This document shows positions 45,207 to 53,907 of a DNA stretch of 64,000 nt, in pieces. The first letter of the stretch is position 1. Every line of letters begins with the position of its first letter. Location of the stretch: the NCBI RefSeq assembly GCF_004005495.1, contig NZ_RZYA01000014.1:124001-188000 (forward strand), in the 5' to 3' direction. The stretch is from Streptomyces antnestii. Lineage in GTDB: Bacteria > Actinomycetota > Actinomycetes > Streptomycetales > Streptomycetaceae. Both the position numbers and the translations under genes were made by a program. The notes beneath the pieces were generated by a model. That model worked only from the letters and a program-made list of their open reading frames with translations, made no database searches and was not told the DNA's origin.

Positions 45207-45221
45207 ATATATCCGAAACAT
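45207..45221. promoter_or_regulatory. Candidate GntR operator upstream of second regulator (site 2)
   Basis: ATATATCCGAAACAT, read on the minus strand as ATGTTTCGGATATAT, differs from the 28216 site at one position. It lies 63 bp before the regulator start, consistent with autoregulation. Confidence 0.65.
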
Positions 45222-45283
45222 GGCTTGCGTGAGGGGTGACGGCTTCCGGCCGGTGGCCTCAAGGAGGAAGCGAGGGTGAGCTG

Positions 45284-46063
45284 TTGACCGGCTCAGAGAA
45301 GATCTCGGTGTCCGAGTCCAAGTCGACGGGTGCGGAGGGTGGTTACCGCCCGGGATACGAGGTCGCGGCCGAACGGATCCTCGAATACGTGGTCAGGGCG
45401 GGCCTGCAGCTGGGTGACCGTCTGCCCACGGAGAAGGATCTGGCCGACGAGGTGCAGATGAGCCGGACCGTGGTGCGGGAGGCGGTAAAGATCCTCTCCG
45501 CGCTGGGGCGGCTGTCCGTGCAGAAGGGCCGGGGCATCTATGTGTCCATGCCCGAGCAGTCCTCTTGGCAGCAGTCACTGGCCAACTTTCTCCCTGCGGA
45601 CCTGCGGCAGGTCGATGAGCTCTTCGAGTTCCGGCGCCATCTGGAGACCACGACGGCGCTGCTGGCGGCGCAGCGAGCTGCCCCGGCGCAGGTCAAGGCG
45701 GTCCGGGAAGCCGCACAGGAGTCCGCTGAAGCTGCGAAGCACGGCGACCTGGACGCCTTCACGCTTGCCGATGAGGCGTTCCATACGGGGATCGCGGCCG
45801 CTGCGGCCAACATGTTCTTCGCCTCTACGGTGGACGCGATGAGGCGCTTGCAGCGCCAGGTCACGACCATTGGCCTGGCCGGCGTTGCAGGTGGATCTTT
45901 GCAGGTGGCCGCCCAGCAGCACGTTGCCATCGCTGAGGCGATCGCTGCCGGCGAGACCGACCGTGCGGAAACTCTCATGGCCGAACACATCGACATGACC
46001 GCCCAGCAGTTCAAGCAGGAGATCTGGCGGCGCGTCGTTCCTGGCGACGACACCCGTATGTGA
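45284..46063 (+). CDS. FadR-subfamily GntR regulator, copy 2
   Basis: A 259-residue paralogue of the 27350 regulator. It shares GYRPGYEVAAERILE, the recognition segment MSRTVVREAVKILSALGRLS and the helical FCD domain (about 105-240). AAGGAGG at 45261-45267 favours TTG 45284, although the spacing is long; an open frame runs back to 45236. Both copies use TTG starts. The two upstream operator-like sites suggest self-control and cross-talk with copy 1. Confidence 0.9.
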   Translation: MTGSEKISVSESKSTGAEGGYRPGYEVAAERILEYVVRAGLQLGDRLPTEKDLADEVQMSRTVVREAVKILSALGRLSVQKGRGIYVSMPEQSSWQQSLANFLPADLRQVDELFEFRRHLETTTALLAAQRAAPAQVKAVREAAQESAEAAKHGDLDAFTLADEAFHTGIAAAAANMFFASTVDAMRRLQRQVTTIGLAGVAGGSLQVAAQQHVAIAEAIAAGETDRAETLMAEHIDMTAQQFKQEIWRRVVPGDDTRM

Positions 46064-46081
46064 CGTTCTGAGCTTCTTCAG

Positions 46082-46540
46082 CGTTGCCGCTCCAGTGTGA
46101 GCGCTCGTGCTGCGGCCAGTGCCTGGTTGAGGGTCTTTTCGGTGGGGGTGAGGTCCTGCAGGGGCTTGCGCTTGGTGCCGGTGGTCAACCATGGGCCGCA
46201 CCGTTGGTAGGCGAGATCGGCCAGGTTGGGGACGCCCTGGCGCTCGCAGATCCGGATGATCCGGTGGGTACGGGCGGAGGTCAGGTCGTGGGTGCGGCCC
46301 GGCAGGGCGGGTGAGAGCCACAGCAACCGGCCGCCGGGATCGGTGACGACCTGCACGTTCGCGCCGTGGCGCCGGTGTTTGTGAGAGTAGTCGGTCCGGC
46401 CGTCGAGGTCGACGACGCGCTGGTGTAGGCATGGGCGGTGGACTCGCTGATCCCGAACCCGGCGGCGATCTTTGCCAGAGTGGTGTGTTCGCGCAGGTAC
46501 ACCAGTGCATGCGGCAGGTCGACTACGGCAGGATGGATGA
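46082..46540 (-). pseudogene. IS5-family transposase remnant
   Basis: N-terminal sequence ALVYLREHTTLAKIAAGFGI continues in a second frame as VDLDGRTDYSHKHRRHGANVQ and PNLADLAYQRCGPW. That indicates a DDE_4-type transposase with an internal deletion and frameshift. The C-terminus also ends early (LTPTEKTLNQALAAARA). Short inverted GAGGCCCCCG copies flank the right edge (46546-46555, 46596-46605). Confidence 0.75.
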
Positions 46541-46711
46541 CCAACGAGGCCCCCGAGCAATGTGATTGAGACGTCAGACATCTCGGTCAACAGCCCGGGG
46601 GCCTCGCTTGTTGCGCTTCACGGCCCATCGCTCGTTCGGTGGCCAACTCGAAGAAGCGCACTGATGCTGATGCGCCGGTGCGTCAGCATCAGTGCGCATG
46701 GGGTGACTCAA

Positions 46712-46726
46712 ATATTTCGCATCTAT
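46712..46726. promoter_or_regulatory. Weak GntR-like site upstream of the exported protein gene
   Basis: ATATTTCGCATCTAT resembles ATGTTTCGGATATAT with several mismatches. It lies about 90 bp before the start of the 46816 gene. Confidence 0.35.
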
Positions 46727-46815
46727 TCTTGTGCGCTCCTTGCCAGCCGTGGCACAGTGCAGGCCTCGAAGCAGGTTCCAGTCCCAGACGACAGGTACGT
46801 GAGGACGGGTGTGAC

Positions 46816-49179
46816 ATGCTCAACCGGAGGCACTACATCTCCCTACTGGCGGCTGCCGGCGTCGGTACGAAGCTCGCTCTCGAGCCGAGCCCGGCGCGAG
46901 CTCAGTCGATTCCCTCGGAGGCCGAGGGTGTCGGCGATCGGGCGGCTGGATTGTTCAAATCTATGCGAGAGCTTCGCGGCTCTCTTCGGGTGTCAGTTCG
47001 GAAGTATGAGGGCACCACGCTGCGCCGGACCCGGGAGTTCGACGGCGACACGTTGATCGATGGCCAGCAGCAGTGGCAGCTGGCGTGGAAAGTGCGACGC
47101 ATACCCGGCCGTCAGGGCTGGGACGTCACCCTGACGTGCACTCTGGGGCGGGGAGAAGCGCAGCAAAGCGCGATCTCGGTCGATTTCCCGTTCGAGAACT
47201 GGGAGACCGCGAACTACGTGATGATTCCCGGAATAGTTTATGGCGGCAATCGTTACCATGCCATCGGAAATGGATACAATCCAGACTATCCAGCGGACAT
47301 GTACTACAACCCGCGAGTGGCGACGACGATATCGAACAATCCGCGACTCGCCCTGGACGCCTCCGAGCCCTCACGGATCGAGTTGGAGACCTGCTCGACT
47401 GCTGCTCCGTCGATGAGCTTCTTCTCGCCCAGATTCAAGAAGGGGTGGATCGTCCTCACGGAGCAGGGCACGCGACTGGGAAACAGCGGACTCTCCGTCG
47501 AGGAGAGTGCGAGCAGGGAAAGCTGCAACTTCAGCATTTCGGCACCTGTCGTACGCCGACTGGCCGCCGGATTCGGCGACTTTCGCCCGAGTGGGGACAG
47601 CGCGCCGAACTGGTCTGCCGACGACTCGGTGTCGATGCGCTTCCAGGTTTTCACTTTCGATGCCGACGGCATCCCGGAACACCTGCAAGAATTCATGGAC
47701 GTACGAAAGTCACTGACGGGGGTCACGGTGCCCCGCAACCTGCTTCCGATGAGCAAGTTGGCGGAGCTCGGCACCGACATCTGCCGCGGAAACTTCACCG
47801 AGACCCAGGCTGGAAAGTACTACCTCCCGGAAAACTCGATGGACTTCCAGCTGGGCTGGGTCAGCGGAATGATCAACACCTACCCCATGTTGGCCCTGAA
47901 CGACGAGAAGGAGCGCGGTAGGGTCGCAGAGGAACTCGACTTCATCTGCTCTCGTATGCAGGGAAGAAGTGGATTCTTCTTCGGCTACATCGAATCAGGC
48001 GGCAAGATCCGTTCGGAGAAGTCTCACCCGGATTTCCCGGCCGTACAGGCGATGGTGCGCAAGAACGGCGACGTCCTCTTCTGGCTCATCAAGCATTTCA
48101 TGATCTTGAAGGCGCAAGGGCATGGCGGGACCATCAAAGAGGCCTGGGAATCGGCCGCTAGCGATCTGGCCGCGGCCTTCGCGCGAACCTGGCGGGGGCG
48201 CGGCGAATTCGGGCAGTACATCGTTCCCGAAACGGGTGAGATAGCCGTCTACAACTCGACCGCCGGAGCCATCGTCCCGGCCGGACTCGCTCTGGCGGCG
48301 GAATACTTCCGGACTCCGAGCTGGTTGGCCGTGGCCGAGGAAGCCGCCGAATTCTACTACGAGCGTCACGTCAAGTCCCGTGGCTTCACCGGTGGCGGAT
48401 GCGCGGACATTTCGCAGGACGCGGATTCCGAAACGGCGTTCGGTCTCCTGGAGACATTCATGGCGCTGTACCAGTACACCAGGAAGAGTGTCTGGCTGGA
48501 CCGCGCGAAGGTGCAAGCCGCACTCTGCTCGTCCTGGACGCTTGCGTACGATCCGCAGTTCCCGGCAGGCAGCGATATTGCGCGACTGGAGGGAAGGATG
48601 GCCGGCGCCGTCTGGGCAAGCAGTCAGAACAAGCACGCTGCGCCGGGCGTCTGCACCTCTTCCGCCGACCATCTGTTCAAGCTGTATCGAGCAACCGGGC
48701 AGAAGAAGTACGCAGAGCTCATCAGCGATATCCAGCACGCTCATGCCGAGGCCGTCAACATGCCGGGGCACATCACAACCGACTACTTGATCGGTTCGAG
48801 CATGGAACGGATCCAGCCCAGCGATGCCGAGGGCAAGGAGAGTATCGGAAAATTCATCTGGACGAGAAACTCCTGGACCGAGACTGACGGCATCCTGATG
48901 GCGCTCGAACTTCCCGGAATCTACGTCCGGCCCGGGGAAGACATCCTCTTCACGTTTGACCATGTCAGGGTTGAGCGTATCGACGGGAACGTCGGATCCA
49001 CCGTGCTCCGCCTGACGAACGACACGCCTTATGCGGCACGGGTGTCGGTGCTGGCGGAAACGGCTCGCCAAGCGTCCCGTCCTCTCGGTTACACAGCATT
49101 CCTCGAGTGGCCTCGAGTCGAAGTTCCGGCCGGCGGAGAGGTCACTGTGAACGTCACGAGCGACGGCAAGGTCACATAG
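46816..49179 (+). CDS. Large exported protein, possible six-hairpin (alpha/alpha) glycosidase or lyase
   Basis: A 787-residue protein that I cannot name. The N-terminus MLNRRHYISLLAAAGVGTKL has a twin-arginine-like signal ending PARAQ. The middle (about 80-300) is beta-rich, with DMYYNPRVATTI. The C-terminal half (about 330-690) has long alternating helices (WVSGMINTYPMLALNDEKER, FWLIKHFMILKAQGHG, ETAFGLLETFMALYQYTRKS), as in alpha/alpha-barrel glycoside hydrolases and lyases. The last ~90 residues look like a beta domain. Gene position between GntR copy 2 and GH20 supports a role in extracellular glycan breakdown. No catalytic residue can be chosen safely. Confidence 0.6.
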   Translation: MLNRRHYISLLAAAGVGTKLALEPSPARAQSIPSEAEGVGDRAAGLFKSMRELRGSLRVSVRKYEGTTLRRTREFDGDTLIDGQQQWQLAWKVRRIPGRQGWDVTLTCTLGRGEAQQSAISVDFPFENWETANYVMIPGIVYGGNRYHAIGNGYNPDYPADMYYNPRVATTISNNPRLALDASEPSRIELETCSTAAPSMSFFSPRFKKGWIVLTEQGTRLGNSGLSVEESASRESCNFSISAPVVRRLAAGFGDFRPSGDSAPNWSADDSVSMRFQVFTFDADGIPEHLQEFMDVRKSLTGVTVPRNLLPMSKLAELGTDICRGNFTETQAGKYYLPENSMDFQLGWVSGMINTYPMLALNDEKERGRVAEELDFICSRMQGRSGFFFGYIESGGKIRSEKSHPDFPAVQAMVRKNGDVLFWLIKHFMILKAQGHGGTIKEAWESAASDLAAAFARTWRGRGEFGQYIVPETGEIAVYNSTAGAIVPAGLALAAEYFRTPSWLAVAEEAAEFYYERHVKSRGFTGGGCADISQDADSETAFGLLETFMALYQYTRKSVWLDRAKVQAALCSSWTLAYDPQFPAGSDIARLEGRMAGAVWASSQNKHAAPGVCTSSADHLFKLYRATGQKKYAELISDIQHAHAEAVNMPGHITTDYLIGSSMERIQPSDAEGKESIGKFIWTRNSWTETDGILMALELPGIYVRPGEDILFTFDHVRVERIDGNVGSTVLRLTNDTPYAARVSVLAETARQASRPLGYTAFLEWPRVEVPAGGEVTVNVTSDGKVT

Positions 49180-49649
49180 CAAGACTGATCCGCCATCGAC
49201 CTCGGGGTCGATCGTCGGGTGTGATCAGGGACACCGCCCGCCATGCCTCTGCCGGCCACCCAGCGATCACGACGCGGGAGGCGGATCGCAAGCGGGGGAC
49301 GGTGCGCCGGGCCGGGCCGGGGTGGAGGGCACCGGCACCTTCGGAGCGGGCTTGTCGCGCTATCAAACGCTGTCCTGGCTGCGAGTTACTTCCGGGTGCG
49401 ACGCACTCGATCCTTGCGACCACGTCGGCCTGGGTTGGCGTCGGCTGACGATGCGGGGTCGAGGACCGGTCATGCAGGCCGAGTTCGCCGTCTCCAGCAG
49501 GGGCAACCTGACCAGGCCGGTGCGTACGCACGTGGTCAGCGCATCTCGTCGAGCGAAAACGCATCGGCCCTGGCCTAGTGGACTAGACCAGTTGTGGGTA
49601 GTGTCGCCCACGCCTCGGACGAGGTTCCACCGAAAGGAGCACACGGACG
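49180..49649. other. Intergenic region before the GH20 gene
   Basis: About 470 nt. A small hairpin follows the previous gene (ATCGACC 49195-49201 with GGTCGAT 49206-49212). A DasR-like operator is at 49577. I see no credible gene between them. Confidence 0.55.
49577..49592. promoter_or_regulatory. DasR-responsive element (dre-like)
   Basis: AGTGGACTAGACCAGT is close to the known palindromic DasR site AGTGGTCTAGACCACT (two mismatches). It lies 57 bp before the GH20 start. DasR represses N-acetylglucosamine-related genes in Streptomyces, which fits a hexosaminidase-family target. Confidence 0.72.
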
Positions 49650-51293
49650 ATGGAGCAACCGAGAATCAGCCGTCGGGGCTTTGTGGTCGCCGGGCTGTCC
49701 CTTCCGATTCTGGCCGGACTTCAGACGAATGCCTTCGGAGATGCCGCTGCTGACGGGAGTGCGCGGCCTGCCACCTCGGTAGCGGCACCGCCGACGGTCC
49801 TACCGGCCGTGCAGAGATTCGACGCGGGAACGGTGGCGAAGGAAATCGTTCCGGCGACGCGCATCGTTCTGCACCCGGACTCGGCAGCGAGTCTGCGGTC
49901 GGCAGCGGAGGTGTTGGCGGAGGAACTGGTGGCCGAGGGGCATCTGTCTCGGGCTCCACAGGTGGTCCTGTCGCGGGACACAAAGCCGCACGACATCGTT
50001 CTGAAACTGGGCGCGGTGGACCAGGTCGACAATCCGGAGGCCTACTCGATCGTCACCGACCAGACGGTCACCGTCACGGCACCGACCGCCGCCGGTGTCT
50101 TCTGGGGCACCAGGACGCTGGTGCAGGTGCTGCGCAGCGGCATGCCCGTCGGCAGGATCGTTGACTGGCCGACCCTGAGCGAACGGTCATTGATGCTCGA
50201 CATAGGCCGGAAGTACTTCACGCCTGACTGGATCAAGGCTCTCATCCGCGAGATGTCGTTCCTGAAGTTGAACACGCTCCAACTCCACATTTCCGAGGGG
50301 CTCGGCTTCCGCGTGGCATGCGAGACGCATCCGGAGATCGTCTCGGAGGAGCACCTTACGAAGACGGAGGTGCGCGAGATCCTGGCATTCGCTAAGAAAT
50401 GCCACGTACGTGTCAATGCGGATGTGGACACTCCCGGTCACATGGACCACATCCTGTCCTTCCACCCCGAGTGCCAACTCGTGCTCGCCAACGGCACTCG
50501 GCAGCATGGTGCGCTGGACTTCAGCAAGCCCGACGCGCGGCGGCTCGTCCACGAGATCGTCGGCGAGATGTGTGACCTGTTCGACGGACCCGTCTTCCAC
50601 CTCGGCGGCGACGAGTTCTTCCCAGCCCCGTGGCAGGGGACGGGACCCGATGTCATCTCGGACAGTACAGCTCCGCAACTGCTGCAATACGCACGCGACA
50701 TGACTGGAAACCCGTCGGCGACCGCTCACGACGGATACGAGTTCTACATGAATGAACTCGCCGACCTCGTCCGCTCCAAGGGCAAGACAGCACGTATGTT
50801 CAACGACGACGTCTACCCGGGAGAAGGGGTGAACCGTGTCGACCCACAGACCCAGGTCGACGTCTGGATACGCTGGAACCCGACAAAACCGAACGCCGGG
50901 CAATACGTCGCCGCCGGACACGAGGTCATCAACTCCAATGGCGACTACCTGTACTTCATCCTCACATCGAACGGTCTTGGGACGGGGCCCTACAAGAACC
51001 CGAAGGGGATATACGAGCGCTGGACCCCACGGACGTTCATGGGAGCCGCGGGCAGCGCGGGCGACTACCACCTGCCGGAGTACCAACCGGTGTTCGGCGC
51101 CCATCTGTCCGTATGGTGCGACTCACCGCAGTCTATGGGGCAGGACGAGGTGGCCCGGTTGCTGCAGGAGTGGCTGCAGGTGTTCTCACAGCAGACATGG
51201 GGCTCTCCCAAGCCGGTTGCGACACTCGATGAATTCCGGGTCAAGGTCGCGGAACGGGTGGGAACAGCGCCTGTGATCCACATCTGGGACTGA
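49650..51293 (+). CDS. Exported GH20 beta-N-acetylhexosaminidase-like enzyme
   Basis: A 547-residue GH20 protein. The N-terminal twin-arginine signal is ISRRGFVVAG with a following hydrophobic stretch. A GH20 N-terminal domain (about 55-165) precedes the barrel: SLMLDIGRKYFTPDWIKALI, LNTLQLHISEGLGFR, ADVDTPGHMDHIL and the catalytic HLGGDEFF (D321, E322). It removes terminal GlcNAc or GalNAc, or a lacto-N-biose unit, from glycans outside the cell; the exact specificity is unclear. AAAGGAG lies upstream. Possible DasR control comes from the dre-like site at 49577. It is the rightmost recognisable gene of the glycan island. Confidence 0.88.
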   Translation: MEQPRISRRGFVVAGLSLPILAGLQTNAFGDAAADGSARPATSVAAPPTVLPAVQRFDAGTVAKEIVPATRIVLHPDSAASLRSAAEVLAEELVAEGHLSRAPQVVLSRDTKPHDIVLKLGAVDQVDNPEAYSIVTDQTVTVTAPTAAGVFWGTRTLVQVLRSGMPVGRIVDWPTLSERSLMLDIGRKYFTPDWIKALIREMSFLKLNTLQLHISEGLGFRVACETHPEIVSEEHLTKTEVREILAFAKKCHVRVNADVDTPGHMDHILSFHPECQLVLANGTRQHGALDFSKPDARRLVHEIVGEMCDLFDGPVFHLGGDEFFPAPWQGTGPDVISDSTAPQLLQYARDMTGNPSATAHDGYEFYMNELADLVRSKGKTARMFNDDVYPGEGVNRVDPQTQVDVWIRWNPTKPNAGQYVAAGHEVINSNGDYLYFILTSNGLGTGPYKNPKGIYERWTPRTFMGAAGSAGDYHLPEYQPVFGAHLSVWCDSPQSMGQDEVARLLQEWLQVFSQQTWGSPKPVATLDEFRVKVAERVGTAPVIHIWD

Positions 51294-51305
51294 CGCGCAC
51301 GTCGA

Positions 51306-51641
51306 TCGCAGCCGCTCGGTCCGTCGCCCGAACCGGCGCGTGAGCCCAGGGACTTGCTCAGCGAACGTCGTGCGCGGGCATGAGCCCTCCGCGCAGACGA
51401 ACCGCCGCACTCGCAGCGACACTACGACCAGCTTGCCCGCTGTCGGCAGATCGTGAGGAAACCGCAGGTAGGAACCATGTATTCGCCCCGACCAGTATCC
51501 GCACTCCGGACTGGCTGCCCGTCCCGCGGTCGCACGAGCCTCGACCCGGACCACCGTGTCGGTCACCTCGACCGACTCCACCAACACGCCCTCGACCGAG
51601 GAAAACAGCAGCTCATCTAGCAGCGGCAGTACATCGCTCAC
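51306..51641 (-). pseudogene. N-terminal fragment of an ISL3-family transposase
   Basis: From a GTG at 51641, sequence LLDELLFSSVEGVLVESVEV, ARATAGRAASPECGYWSGRI and FVCAEGSCPRTTFAEQVPGL matches the ISL3 zinc-binding start. The usual CPxCG is altered to SPECG. It ends after about 110 residues; the DDE domain is absent. It is a separate insertion from the 18975 fragment, which holds a different part. Confidence 0.75.
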
Positions 51642-51955
51642 GACGGAGGGCTGTCGACCGCACCGCCATCCAGCCGGGCGATTTTCGGGCGACCCTAACC
51701 GCCGCCACACGAAGATCAACAGTCGCTCTGCGTACCCAACCACACGAAGTGGACCAGAGCCCTCGTCGACGGCCACGGCGCAGGGAGCATTGTGCCCTCG
51801 AACGGCGGCCGTCCCCCTGCCCGATGGGACACGGCCCTGCCTGCCAGGGTGAGTTCCCCGGCTGGTCCGAACTCCTTTCCTCCACCCCGGGGTTGAGTCT
51901 GGCTGTCCACCCCAGGATTGATCTCTCCTTGGAGCCCGTCTGCTGAAATGAGTCC

Positions 51956-52597
51956 GTGACTGCCGCGTTGCCCCGCATCTGGCCCAGCCCCGACAACAAG
52001 CCGCTCCCGCCCACAGGAACGGCCGAGGTCTTCCGCGCCTTCGCCCGTGACCTGGCTGCCGGTCGCCGCTCCTGGGACGCCGAGACAGCCCGCTTCATCG
52101 CAGCCCAGTTCGACCAGCTAGCCGCCGAATGGGACACCACCCGTGCCACCGGTCGAGACGACCCTCTGCGCGACGCCCTGGAACGCGGCGGCCCCTTCCC
52201 TGACGGTCCGTGCTTGGAACTCGGCTCGGGAACCGGCCTGTTCACCCCACTGCTCCGCAGAGTCTTCCCACGCGTGATCAGCGTGGACCTCTCTGAGCAG
52301 ATGCTGCAGCAGGCCGCGGGACGCTCGCCGTTGCGCGTGCGCGCCGACGCCGTCAGCCTTCCGCTGGCGGACGCCCAGGTCGCGGCCGTGGCAGCCATCG
52401 ACATGCTGCTGTTCCCCACGGAAACCGCCCGCGTACTGGCCCCCCACGGCGTGGTGCTGTGGATCAACCAGTTTGGTGAGGACGGGCCACTGTACGTGCC
52501 CGCCACAGAGGTTGCCGCCGCCCTGCCCGGTGACTGGCTGGCCGTCGAGGCCGATGCCGGCTGGGGCAGCTGGGCTGTCCTGCGCCGTGGTCACTGA
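51956..52597 (+). CDS. Class I SAM-dependent methyltransferase
   Basis: A 213-residue methyltransferase. Motif I is CLELGSGTGLFTPLL (about residues 86-100), followed by VISVDLSEQMLQQA and DAVSLPLADAQVAAVAAIDM. A FAARDL-type helical N-terminus precedes the fold. The substrate is unknown. GTG 51956 is the start; a nearby ATG at 51948 is out of frame. It converges on a MarR gene with a 13-nt gap. Confidence 0.82.
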   Translation: MTAALPRIWPSPDNKPLPPTGTAEVFRAFARDLAAGRRSWDAETARFIAAQFDQLAAEWDTTRATGRDDPLRDALERGGPFPDGPCLELGSGTGLFTPLLRRVFPRVISVDLSEQMLQQAAGRSPLRVRADAVSLPLADAQVAAVAAIDMLLFPTETARVLAPHGVVLWINQFGEDGPLYVPATEVAAALPGDWLAVEADAGWGSWAVLRRGH

Positions 52598-52610
52598 ACG
52601 ACCCGCACCT

Positions 52611-53075
52611 CTACTGGCAGGGCGTTTCAACCGGCAGGGCGTCAAGGTGGGTGGCGACCCGCTGGAGCAGTTCCATCAGCACCGTGTGCTCCTCGGACGA
52701 GAGGCACTCCATCATCCGAACCCTCAACGCTCCGACCTGCTCGGAAACCCGCTGGTGCCCCCGCCGGCCCTCGCCGGTCAGCGCCACCGAGCCATCGTCA
52801 GCCGCGTGGGCCCAGCCGCGCTCGATGAACCGGTCGACGTACGGGCGCAAGGTCGGCTCGTCGGTGGACAGGAACGCGGCCAAGGTCTCATCGAGTTCGG
52901 CGATGGTGATCGGGGCGTACGAGATGGTGTTCAACACCTGCCACCCTCGCCGGTTCAGGCCGTCCGTGGCGAACAGCCGGCCCATGCTCTCCTCGATCGC
53001 CCCGTCGATGTGCTTCAACCAGTAGCCGAGCGGGCGCTGCTCGCGGACGTCGGGCAGCTGAGTCAGGTCGGTCAT
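52611..53075 (-). CDS. MarR-family regulator (leftward)
   Basis: A 154-residue winged-helix protein: LNRRGWQVLNTISYAPITIAE is the HTH start, FIERGWAHAADDGSVALTGE the wing, then a dimerising C-terminal helix. I chose ATG 53075 (GGGGG upstream) over TTG 53087. It is divergent from another MarR gene 48 bp away, so the pair probably share control. Confidence 0.8.
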   Translation of the reverse strand: MTDLTQLPDVREQRPLGYWLKHIDGAIEESMGRLFATDGLNRRGWQVLNTISYAPITIAELDETLAAFLSTDEPTLRPYVDRFIERGWAHAADDGSVALTGEGRRGHQRVSEQVGALRVRMMECLSSEEHTVLMELLQRVATHLDALPVETPCQ

Positions 53076-53100
53076 GACAACCCCCAATGCATGCCTTTTG

Positions 53101-53111
53101 ACAACTATTGT
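53101..53111. promoter_or_regulatory. Candidate shared MarR operator
   Basis: ACAACTATTGT is a perfect inverted repeat (ACAA-N3-TTGT) in the 48-bp gap between the two MarR genes. It overlaps TTGACA, a possible -35 for the rightward gene. Confidence 0.5.
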
Positions 53112-53123
53112 AATCTAGCATGT

Positions 53124-53597
53124 ATGTCGAAGAAGGAACAGGACAAGGCGATCGCCGACGTCGAACGGGCGATGGTGGCGATCCGCCGCAGCCAGACCCG
53201 CCGATCGCTGGGGCGGTTGGCGCCACCCGACGGCGGCAAGCCGATCGACCCCACGCTGTTCAACGTGTTGGACGTCATCGAGGACCGCGACAAACCGTGC
53301 TCCGTCTCCGACGTCGCCACCGCGCTGGGCGTTGATCAACCGAGGGCGAGCCGACTGGTGCTCCGCACCGTCGAGGAAGGGTGGCTGGACCGCAGGACCG
53401 ACCCGTCCGACGCCAGGCGCACGCTGCTCGCCCTGACCGACTCCGGGCGGGAACAACTCGACCGCACACACCGGTTCCGGCAGGAGATCTTCACGCGGGT
53501 GATGGCGGACTGGCCGGACGCCGACCGGTCCGAGTTCGCTCGACTCATCACCGCGTTCGTCACCTCCTTCGCTCAAGTGGTCCCCGGCGTCGATTGA
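53124..53597 (+). CDS. MarR-family regulator (rightward)
   Basis: A 157-residue MarR protein: PTLFNVLDVIEDRDKPCSVS, VATALGVDQPRASRLVLRTV (recognition helix) and WLDRRTDPSDARRTLLALTD (wing). ATG 53124 has little 5' space and may be expressed from a short or leaderless mRNA. Its target besides the divergent partner is unknown. Confidence 0.85.
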   Translation: MSKKEQDKAIADVERAMVAIRRSQTRRSLGRLAPPDGGKPIDPTLFNVLDVIEDRDKPCSVSDVATALGVDQPRASRLVLRTVEEGWLDRRTDPSDARRTLLALTDSGREQLDRTHRFRQEIFTRVMADWPDADRSEFARLITAFVTSFAQVVPGVD

Positions 53598-53907
53598 GCT
53601 TCCAGGACCGGTTGGAACTGAGGGTGCATCTGCGTGGACAGGTAGTGGACAGGTAGGGGAACCCCACCGGCGCCGCATCGTGTGCGAATCCTCTCCGGGC
53701 CAGGCCTTGCTCTCGCCCGACCGAACTGGTCCTGAATCGCCGAACCGGTGACAACCCGGTGTGCCCCGAGTCGGTGCGCAAGGTGGCCCGGGAGTGTGTG
53801 CGCGTACCCGCGAGTGGCCCTCTTGCGGTCGCCTGTCGACGGGCGCCGCTTCAGGATCGTCCTGGCGACGCGGCGTGCAGCGCGGCGGGCAGCATGGGAG
53901 AGAGTCG
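53598..53907. other. Intergenic with an 11-bp tandem repeat
   Basis: About 310 nt without a recognised gene. GTGGACAGGTA occurs twice in tandem (53634-53655). Confidence 0.45.

Noticed and set aside
49180..49576. Reading frames in both directions between the exported protein and GH20 genes
   Set aside because: No recognised domain, poor starts and no coding-like continuation.
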